Positions 1-5,101 of a stretch of DNA of 5,101 nucleotides are shown piece by piece. This stretch comes from Spirochaeta sp. (lineage in GTDB: Bacteria > Spirochaetota > Spirochaetia > DSM-27196 > Alkalispirochaetaceae). A program made the translations under genes and the position numbers. Under the pieces are notes generated by a model. It was not told where the DNA came from and ran no database searches. It saw only the letters and a program-made list of their open reading frames with translations. The DNA lies in the NCBI GenBank assembly GCA_027859055.1, contig JAQIBO010000418.1:1-5101 (forward strand), written 5' to 3'. The first letter of the stretch is position 1. Each line of letters starts with the position of its first letter.

Positions 1-597
1 ATCGTGGATCCGGCGGATGATCTCGCGCACCTCTTCGCGCAACGTCTGCGGATCCTGAATATGAGAATCTTTCTTGTCTGCCATCGTATCGCTCCCTTTC
101 TGTTGTCCCATCCGTTGCGGTCGGAGATCAGATCTCCGCCAGCGGCGAGTCGGAATGCGTTCAAACGCCTCCAGCGGCAAATCATCCTCAACCAAAAGCA
201 CGATCTGCGGAGAACCCTCCGATTTCGAGAGTATATACCCCACGTCTGCCAAAAATGCCAGAGCGTCCTCCGATGGAACACGTGTCATTATCGTCCGTAA
301 CGCCGTAAGGTCAAGGTCTCCCCGCCGGAGCAAATCGATCACGTGCGCCGGCGTTGTCGTCCATACCGGTCCATTGCTGTCCCGCACCGCCTCAGGGGAC
401 TCCTGATTCAGCACCAGCACCCGCGGCTCTTTGCCGGAACCACCGCCCCCGCGCAGACGGCGTTCAAACACCTCACGCGGTAACACCAACGGAAAATTCG
501 CCGAGACAGAGATAATGCCGGAATGCGCACCGCTGAACCAGCGAGGAAGACTCACGCCGGGGCCTGTGCGACGACGTTTGCCGCTCACCGAAGGCAT
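1..597 (-). CDS. Degenerate DEAD-box helicase-like protein (pseudo-helicase), 3' end outside the window
   Basis: An uninterrupted minus-strand frame of 199 codons runs off the left edge. Residues about 17-150 follow the layout of a DEAD-box RecA-like domain 1. The segment FPLVLPREVFERRL (35-48) matches the helix after the Walker A motif. RVLVLNQESPEAV (59-71) sits where motif Ia (LVLxPTRELA) belongs. TTPAHVIDLLRRGDLDL (81-97) matches motif Ib and its helix (TPGRVIDHLRRGxLDL). FLADVGYILSK (115-125) matches the segment after motif II. The functional motifs are gone: no Walker A GxGKT, TRVP (105-108) where DEAD should be, and VEDD (136-139) where SAT should be. ATP hydrolysis is therefore unlikely, and a binding or scaffold role in RNA metabolism is only inference. 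Residues 172-199 are charged and helical (EEVREIIRRIHD). The start is uncertain: ATG 597 has no Shine-Dalgarno, and TTG 624 and GTG 588 are in-frame options. The frame has no stop across the helicase-like region, so it could be an intact diverged gene or a slowly decaying one. Confidence 0.62.
   Translation of the reverse strand, partial: MPSVSGKRRRTGPGVSLPRWFSGAHSGIISVSANFPLVLPREVFERRLRGGGGSGKEPRVLVLNQESPEAVRDSNGPVWTTTPAHVIDLLRRGDLDLTALRTIMTRVPSEDALAFLADVGYILSKSEGSPQIVLLVEDDLPLEAFERIPTRRWRRSDLRPQRMGQQKGSDTMADKKDSHIQDPQTLREEVREIIRRIHD
92..99 (-). promoter_or_regulatory. Strong Shine-Dalgarno before an internal in-frame ATG (position 84)
   Basis: On the minus strand the sequence AAAGGGAG is followed by a 7-base spacer and ATG at 84-82. 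This is the best ribosome binding site in the left part of the window. The ATG is codon 172 of the helicase-like frame. Translation from it would give a protein starting MADKKDSHIQDPQTLREEV. Either this is the true start of a separate downstream gene whose upstream reading is a fused or decayed helicase domain, or it is an internal start producing a shorter second product. Confidence 0.6.
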
Positions 598-624
598 CGT
601 AAAAACGCCCGGTCTCTTTGTCAA
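596..624 (-). promoter_or_regulatory. Candidate sigma70-type promoter for the helicase-like gene
   Basis: Minus-strand TTGACA (624-619) is a perfect -35 box. A 17-base spacer separates it from TACGAT (601-596), which matches four of six -10 positions. The expected transcription start, near 589, falls downstream of ATG 597 and next to GTG 588, which would make a leaderless mRNA starting at that GTG. The box match and spacing are seen in the sequence. Activity is inferred, and a match of this quality can occur by chance. Confidence 0.35.
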
Positions 625-648
625 GAAACACCACCCCCATCCGATACT
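618..648 (+). promoter_or_regulatory. Candidate promoter for the OmpA-family gene
   Basis: TTGTCA (618-623) and GATACT (643-648) form a -35/-10 pair with a 19-base spacer, which is longer than ideal. The predicted transcription start would be at or next to ATG 655, consistent with the absence of a Shine-Dalgarno there. The -35 box shares the TTGTCAA core (618-624) with the minus-strand -35 box. This is weak evidence on its own. Confidence 0.22.
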
Positions 649-654
649 GAACGT

Positions 655-1932
655 ATGAGGCGCGTCTCCACCGAAACGGCCACAGCGGCCATCTTTTTCC
701 TGCTCTTCACCCTCGGCCTGGCGTTCCTGCCCGCTCAGAGCGACCGTTCCGCCTCCTCCAGCGGTAACGCAGAGGTCCAACCACGCCGCTTCGTCCACCG
801 CTATCGCCCCGGAGAAGAATACCGCATCGTGGGAGTCAACGATCAAAATCTTTTCGTTGATAACGAACCGGTCGGTTCCGCGGAGGTCCTCACCCGCATA
901 CAAATTGCCGTCACCGCCCTTGATCAGGTGGCGGACGGCGTTATCGGCACCCTGGAGGCGCACTACCAGGTATCCGAAGAGGCGGACACCGGCGGCGGCG
1001 CCTTCCAGCTGGAGCGCTCCTACAGCGTAGAGTTCACCCAGGATGAAGCCGGGCGCCAGACGGTGGCCCGGGACTCCTTCGTGCCCCAGGTGCGGGACAT
1101 TCCCACCTTTCCGGAGCGGGAGATCGCCCCGGGTGACACGTGGAGCGCGCCGGCGGTGGAGGTATACGACTTCCGCGAGGGCCTCGGCATCGACGAGCCG
1201 GTCGGTATCCCCGTGGACGTGCAGTACGAATACCTCGGCCCCCGTGAGTTTGAAGACCGAACCTACGACGTGATTCGCATTCGCTACAACCTCTTTTACC
1301 GGCCACCGCCGGCGCGCCCCGAGGCGCAGACGATTCGCGTGATGACCGCACGCTTCTCCCAGGAGCTGTACTGGGATTTCCTCGCCGGGCGGGCCCACTA
1401 CTACGAAGAGGATTACACCCTGTTTCTGCAGCTCGCCGACGGCACCCGGAGTGAATACCGCGGCAGCGCCGACGGGCGCATCGTCGCCGCACCCCCGTTG
1501 GACCGCGACCGCCTGCGCGACGAGATCCAGGGCGCGATCGATTCCGACGGCATCGACGACACAACGGTCCGCTCCGACGAGGAGGGAGTTACCGTTTCCC
1601 TGGAAAACATCCGCTTTGCCCCGGATTCGGCGGTGCTTCTGGACAGTGAACGCGAGAAAGTGCGCTGGCTGGCGGAGATTCTGGGCCGCTACCCTGACCG
1701 GGATATCCTGGTGAGCGGCCACACCGCCCTTGCGGGGACGCCCCAGGGCCGACAGATGTTGAGTGAAGAGCGCGCCGCCGCGGTGGGGGAGTACCTGATC
1801 AACCTCGGCGCCCGGGACCGGGAAAATATCATGTACCAGGGCTTCGGCGCGCGGCGCCCGGTCGCCGACAACGACACCGAGGCGGGCCGCCGCCGCAACC
1901 GCCGCGTTGAGATCACAATTCTGGAGAACTGA
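655..1932 (+). CDS. Exported OmpA-family (peptidoglycan-associated) protein
   Basis: The 425-residue product begins with basic residues and a hydrophobic stretch (AIFFLLFTLGLAFLPA, about 12-27), which is a Sec signal peptide, so it should act in the periplasm or outer envelope. This is why I choose ATG 655 over the longer frame from 523, which would bury the signal. Residues about 38-300 are rich in alternating hydrophobic residues and look beta-rich. They contain FPEREIAPGDTW, a phrase typical of exported spirochaetal and bacteroidal domains of unknown function. Residues about 305-425 are an OmpA C-terminal domain: NIRFAPDSAVL (318-328), SGHTALAG (354-361), LSEERAAAVGEYL (369-381) and a GRRRNRRVEI end (411-420). 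The domain normally binds the diaminopimelate of peptidoglycan. The conserved Arg of the SxxRA motif is present (R373), but the Asp normally following GHT is Ala358. The family call is firm. The N-terminal function is unknown. Confidence 0.9.
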   Translation: MRRVSTETATAAIFFLLFTLGLAFLPAQSDRSASSSGNAEVQPRRFVHRYRPGEEYRIVGVNDQNLFVDNEPVGSAEVLTRIQIAVTALDQVADGVIGTLEAHYQVSEEADTGGGAFQLERSYSVEFTQDEAGRQTVARDSFVPQVRDIPTFPEREIAPGDTWSAPAVEVYDFREGLGIDEPVGIPVDVQYEYLGPREFEDRTYDVIRIRYNLFYRPPPARPEAQTIRVMTARFSQELYWDFLAGRAHYYEEDYTLFLQLADGTRSEYRGSADGRIVAAPPLDRDRLRDEIQGAIDSDGIDDTTVRSDEEGVTVSLENIRFAPDSAVLLDSEREKVRWLAEILGRYPDRDILVSGHTALAGTPQGRQMLSEERAAAVGEYLINLGARDRENIMYQGFGARRPVADNDTEAGRRRNRRVEITILEN

Positions 1933-1983
1933 CCCGTTTAGAACTGACCCCTCCGTCCCCGGTGGGTAGAAAGCTCCGTCCCC
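1925..1983 (+). repeat. Two pairs of short direct repeats at the end of the OmpA-family gene
   Basis: AGAACTGACCC occurs at 1925-1935 and 1940-1950 (15-base period). CTCCGTCCCC occurs at 1951-1960 and 1974-1983 (23-base period), followed by similar GGTGGG/GCGGTG tails. The first copy contains the OmpA-family stop codon (TGA 1930-1932). The repeats fill almost the whole gap to the protease gene. No convincing hairpin with a T-run is visible, so I do not call a terminator. The origin is unknown; a small REP-like element or local slippage are both possible. Confidence 0.7.
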
Positions 1984-1986
1984 GCG

Positions 1987-3567
1987 GTGTACATTTCACA
2001 GGTGATCATCCGCCGCATTGCGCTGTTACGCATGTGTGTTTCTCTTGCCGTCGTGTTGTCAGCGCTGTTGATCGTCGGCTGCGACAACGGCCCCTTTTCC
2101 ACCCAGACCGCCGAAGTTCCCGACCCGGTCGCCGTCAATCCCAACGACCCATTGTTCACGGATGGCGATAACTACCAGTGGTACCTGGATACTATCAACG
2201 CTCCCGGGGCGTGGGCGCTGTACGAGGCAACCGCGGGTGTGTCCTACGCCGGGCGGGACTTGCAGCAAGTCATCGTGTCGGTCATTGACGCTGGCATAGT
2301 TGCCGGGCATGAAGACCTGTCGTCGGTATTGTCAACTGACGGGTTTTATTTCGTCAACGGAAATACTATGCCGATTCCTGAAGGGCTTCCCCCATCAATG
2401 GTTGGAGACGCCCATGGCACCCATGTCAGCGGTCTTATCGCGGCGCGGGGAGCCAACGGACGCGGCATCGCCGGCGCCACCTACAACGGCTGGCCGGGAC
2501 CGATGTTTCTTGTGAGGCCGGTTATTGCCCTGGATGCAAATGGAGATGGTTTCGTCAGTGACATCGCTGTCGCGATCATGTATTCCGCCGGATTGGAGAA
2601 CGGATCAGACATCACTCCGCCCCGTAGAGCCGAAGTGATAAATATGAGTCTTGGCGGAGAGGTGCTGTCAGCGTCCGAAGCGCTTCTGCTCCAGAATGCT
2701 GTCGATTCTGCGAGTTCCGCGGACGTAGTGATAGTGGCCGCTTCTGGTAACGGAATTGATCCTGATGGGAAGGGTCCGTTGGCGCCGATCGGTAAGAATA
2801 ACGGCGTAGATTATCCGGCGCGTTTTTCGAATGTCATTGCTGTAGGTTCAATTGATCAAGATTTCGGACGTTCGGAGTTCTCCGACTTTGGGTCGGATCT
2901 TGAGATAGTTGCACCAGGTGCCACGACCTCGGGAACTAATACTAGTAATATTTTCGGGATTATCAGCACCTACTACCCGAGCCCATACGCCTATTCCGCC
3001 GGCACCTCCATGGCCGCCCCCCTGGTAGCCGCCGCGGCGGCGATGGTGCGCAGCGCCAATCCGTACCTCTCTGCCGCGGAAACGCGGCAGATTCTGCGGG
3101 AGACCGCCCGTGACCTCGGCGCTCCAGGCTGGGACGCGGAGTACGGCTACGGGCTCGTTGATATGGAGGCGGCGCTGCGGCGCGCGTTAAGCGAACCGTA
3201 CGGACGCTTTTCATCGTCATCAACCTCGCAGGAAGCGGGGGAGGTAACGCCGCGCGTTCTGTCCGCCGACCGTCTTGCCGAGTACGCCCGCGCCCGGGCG
3301 GAGGCGACGTGGGATCCTGCAGGACGATCCCGCGTTTCAGTTCTGTTGCGCGCCGGGAGCGACGCCGACGCAATCGCCGCGCTGCCCGGGGTGCGCCGGG
3401 TGGGCCAGACTCCGATGCCTGACGGCATCCTGGTGCGCCTGGAATTGACCGGCGCCGCAGCTGCCACATTTGAGACCCTCCGCACCGATCCGGCGGTACT
3501 ACTCGTGCACCAGGAGCGACTCGTGCAATTCTCTTCCGCACATTTCTTGCAATCTCGCGCCGAGTAA
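1987..3567 (+). CDS. Lipoprotein S8 (subtilisin-like) serine protease
   Basis: The product is 526 residues from GTG 1987. A lipoprotein signal is visible: arginines (9, 10, 15), a hydrophobic run and the lipobox IVGC ending at C32, so the mature enzyme should be membrane-anchored outside the cytoplasm. The catalytic set is complete: D101 in VIDAG, H143 in HGTHVSG, N255 in AASGNG and S341 in GTSMAAP. It should cleave peptide bonds; the substrate is unknown. Residues 55-75 (DPLFTDG, QWYLDTINAPGAW) are the usual segment just before the subtilase core. There is no room for a normal N-terminal I9 propeptide between C32 and this segment. The core ends near 400, then a Ser-rich linker and a C-terminal domain (about 420-516) of unknown type follow. 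Starts at GTG 2002 or ATG 2032 are possible; none has a good ribosome binding site. GTG 1987 or 2002 keeps the positive signal n-region. Base composition drops in the middle of the gene. Confidence 0.93.
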   Translation: MYISQVIIRRIALLRMCVSLAVVLSALLIVGCDNGPFSTQTAEVPDPVAVNPNDPLFTDGDNYQWYLDTINAPGAWALYEATAGVSYAGRDLQQVIVSVIDAGIVAGHEDLSSVLSTDGFYFVNGNTMPIPEGLPPSMVGDAHGTHVSGLIAARGANGRGIAGATYNGWPGPMFLVRPVIALDANGDGFVSDIAVAIMYSAGLENGSDITPPRRAEVINMSLGGEVLSASEALLLQNAVDSASSADVVIVAASGNGIDPDGKGPLAPIGKNNGVDYPARFSNVIAVGSIDQDFGRSEFSDFGSDLEIVAPGATTSGTNTSNIFGIISTYYPSPYAYSAGTSMAAPLVAAAAAMVRSANPYLSAAETRQILRETARDLGAPGWDAEYGYGLVDMEAALRRALSEPYGRFSSSSTSQEAGEVTPRVLSADRLAEYARARAEATWDPAGRSRVSVLLRAGSDADAIAALPGVRRVGQTPMPDGILVRLELTGAAAATFETLRTDPAVLLVHQERLVQFSSAHFLQSRAE

Positions 3568-3605
3568 CGTACGCTATCCGGTAAATGGTGCACAACATTT
3601 CACAC

Positions 3606-3610
3606 GGAGG
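3606..3610 (+). promoter_or_regulatory. Ribosome binding site of the chemoreceptor gene
   Basis: GGAGG is followed by a 6-base spacer and ATG 3617. It fixes the chemoreceptor start and is the strongest Shine-Dalgarno on the plus strand. It contrasts with the two upstream plus-strand genes, which lack one. Confidence 0.85.
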
Positions 3611-3616
3611 CTCTAT

Positions 3617-5101
3617 ATGCTGAAAAACCTGAAAATGGCGCTCAAGATGGCGCTGGGGTTCGGGTTGCTGATCGCACTGCTCGCTATTGTCGGCGGGCTT
3701 GCAGTTTTTAACTTGTTACAGATTCAAACGGATTCTGTCAGACTGCGGGACGAATACGTTGCTGAGGTAGAGATTGCCAACAACATCGAACGCAACGCGC
3801 TGCAGATGATGTACGCCAACCGGGGGTACTCGCTCACGTTTCAGGATTCTTTCTTCGAAACGGGGATGGAATACGACGCTGAGGTTGAGCGATACCTTGA
3901 CGAGGCAGAGGCGCTGTCACAGCAGTACACCGGTCTCACCGCGTTAGCGGAGCAGGTTCTCGTGGCACGGGAATCGATGGCTCAGTACGACGCGCTTGCC
4001 CAGGATACCAAGGTGGTTATCGACGATATCAAAGCCAACCGTACGATCAACGATACCACGGCGGCGAACGCGGTCAACGCGGTCAACACGCTGTTGGACA
4101 GCCAGAACCGCCAGTTTGATGCGGAAGTCAACGCCGGTGCTTCCGGTGCCGCGTTACAGGAGCGGATCTTCAAGATCAACCGCGTCAACGACGTGATCGA
4201 TATCGTCAACAACGCCCGGGTGACAAACTTCAAGGCGCAGTTGGAGAACGATCCTGCCGCGCTCGGTGCTGCGGTGACGGAACTGAACCGCATTCCCGGG
4301 ATTCTTGCGGAGATCCGGCAGGTGACCCGATTGGAACAGGACCTGGCGGATCTCGACCAGGTAGCCCAGTCGACGACGAATTACCGTGAAGCCGTTGAAG
4401 CGATCCAGGATAACTACACTGAGCTCCTGCAGCTCAACCAGGATCGCGGCGCCGCTGCCGACGAGGTGCTCGCAGCCGCGCAGGAGACTGCTATGGCCGG
4501 CGTGGAGGCGACAAATGAGATCGCCGATGAAGTAGTCGCATTGGTTCAGACGTCGGTCACGGCGGTTGCCATTGGTATCGTGATCGCGATTATCCTTGCG
4601 GTCATTATCGCCTTTGTCATTACCCGGGCTATCACCGGGGCGCTTGCCAAAGGCGTAGATTTTGCCACTGAACTCAGTAACGGAAATCTCAACGCCACTC
4701 TGGACGTGGATCAAAAAGATGAGATCGGTGACCTCGCTCAGGCGCTCAAGAACATGTCTACACGTCTGCGGGATATCGTACGGGATATTCGCTCCGCCTC
4801 GGAGAACGTTACTTACGGCTCGGATCAGTTGAGCCAGTCGGCGCAGCAGATGAGTGAAGGCGCCACTGAACAGGCCGCCAGCGCGGAAGAGGTCTCCAGC
4901 AGTATGGAGGAGATGAGCTCCAATATCCGCCAGAACGCGGACAACGCGCTGCAGACCGACAAGATCTCTCAGAAGAGTTCCAAGGACGCCGATGAGGGCG
5001 GTCAGGCGGTGCGCGAGACGGTCAACGCGATGAAAGAGATTGCCGAGAAGATCACGATCATCGAAGAGATCGCCCGCAACACCAATCTCCTTGCTCTCAA
5101 C
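3617..5101 (+). CDS. Methyl-accepting chemotaxis protein, 3' end outside the window
   Basis: 495 codons are visible and the frame is open at the right edge. A first membrane helix (about 12-34, GFGLLIALLAIVGGLAVF) is followed by a long periplasmic sensor region (about 35-312). A second membrane helix (about 314-337, AIGIVIAIILAVIIAFVI) leads into a HAMP linker (about 338-390), and then the cytoplasmic signalling domain begins. The last residues, EIARNTNLLALN, are the conserved approach to the hairpin tip that binds CheA and CheW, so the tip, the second coiled-coil arm and any C-terminal tail are missing. The sensor region is all-helical and about 280 residues long, the size of a helical bimodular (HBM-type) sensor rather than a short four-helix or Cache domain; this subtype is an inference and the ligand is unknown. 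EEVSSSMEEMSS (424-435) resembles the methylation-helix region. A small in-frame duplication (GCGGTCAAC twice, near 4069-4086) gives NAVNAVN in the sensor. The gene lies 49 bp after the protease stop. Confidence 0.95.
   Translation, partial: MLKNLKMALKMALGFGLLIALLAIVGGLAVFNLLQIQTDSVRLRDEYVAEVEIANNIERNALQMMYANRGYSLTFQDSFFETGMEYDAEVERYLDEAEALSQQYTGLTALAEQVLVARESMAQYDALAQDTKVVIDDIKANRTINDTTAANAVNAVNTLLDSQNRQFDAEVNAGASGAALQERIFKINRVNDVIDIVNNARVTNFKAQLENDPAALGAAVTELNRIPGILAEIRQVTRLEQDLADLDQVAQSTTNYREAVEAIQDNYTELLQLNQDRGAAADEVLAAAQETAMAGVEATNEIADEVVALVQTSVTAVAIGIVIAIILAVIIAFVITRAITGALAKGVDFATELSNGNLNATLDVDQKDEIGDLAQALKNMSTRLRDIVRDIRSASENVTYGSDQLSQSAQQMSEGATEQAASAEEVSSSMEEMSSNIRQNADNALQTDKISQKSSKDADEGGQAVRETVNAMKEIAEKITIIEEIARNTNLLALN

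Noticed and set aside
429..447. GGGGSGK in the helicase-like protein (residues 50-56) as a Walker A P-loop
   Set aside because: It is followed by Glu, not Thr/Ser. It lies in a glycine-rich loop after the helix that should follow Walker A, and no hydrophobic strand leads into it.
523..654. Longer start (ATG 523) for the OmpA-family gene
   Set aside because: It would place 44 Arg/Pro/Thr-rich residues before the signal peptide and overlap the minus-strand gene. ATG 655 sits just before the signal sequence.
431..658. Plus-strand 75-codon frame whose stop overlaps ATG 655 (ATGA)
   Set aside because: It looks like translational coupling, but the product is Pro/Arg-rich low-complexity sequence antisense to the helicase-like frame. 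It has no ribosome binding site or recognisable domain.
1034..1564. 176-codon minus-strand frame within the OmpA-family gene
   Set aside because: Arg/Gly/Pro-rich composition typical of an antisense shadow of GC-rich coding sequence. The sense strand has a clear protein family match.
3547..3575. TTGCAA-17-TACGCT as a chemoreceptor promoter
   Set aside because: Only three of six -10 positions match, and no sigma28-type box is seen. Read-through from upstream is equally likely.
2963..3598. Two long minus-strand frames opposite the end of the protease gene
   Set aside because: Arg/Ser/Pro-rich with no domain. They are shadows of the high-GC end of the protease gene.
3568..3605. Terminator between the protease and chemoreceptor genes
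   Set aside because: Only short palindromes (CGTACG, GTGCAC) are present, with no stable stem and no T-run.
4154..4714. 186-codon minus-strand frame opposite the chemoreceptor
   Set aside because: It lies entirely within the chemoreceptor sensor, membrane helix and HAMP coding region. Its composition (Asp/Arg/Asn runs opposite the membrane helix) is that of a shadow frame.

Overview
The window looks like chromosomal DNA from a GC-rich, free-living, motile Gram-negative-type bacterium. Three things point there: an envelope protein with an OmpA-like peptidoglycan-binding domain, a lipoprotein-anchored subtilase, and a transmembrane chemoreceptor. A spirochaete of the Spirochaeta/Alkalispirochaeta type is my best guess, from the style of the OmpA protein and the chemoreceptor, but no marker gene proves it.

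Layout. (1) Positions 1-597, minus strand: one open frame running off the left edge. It reads as a decayed DEAD-box helicase first domain in which the ATPase motifs are missing or replaced. A well-placed ribosome binding site and ATG (position 84) lie inside the same frame. (2) Positions 598-654: a short divergent intergenic region with candidate promoters in both directions whose -35 boxes overlap. (3) Positions 655-1932, plus strand: an exported OmpA-family protein of 425 residues with a beta-rich N-terminal region. (4) Positions 1933-1986: a short gap holding two pairs of short direct repeats. (5) Positions 1987-3567, plus strand: an S8 (subtilisin-like) serine protease with a lipoprotein signal, a complete Asp/His/Asn/Ser set, and a C-terminal extension that resembles a protease propeptide fold. 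(6) Positions 3617-5101, plus strand: a methyl-accepting chemotaxis protein, cut by the right edge just before the hairpin tip of its signalling domain.

The three plus-strand genes are 49-54 bp apart with no obvious terminator between them, so they may be partly co-transcribed. All three act at the envelope (periplasm/peptidoglycan, outer or inner leaflet, inner membrane), but nothing seen links them into one pathway. The most unusual items are the pseudo-helicase with its internal start and the domain order of the protease. I see no RNA genes, CRISPR array, insertion sequence or integrase in the window.
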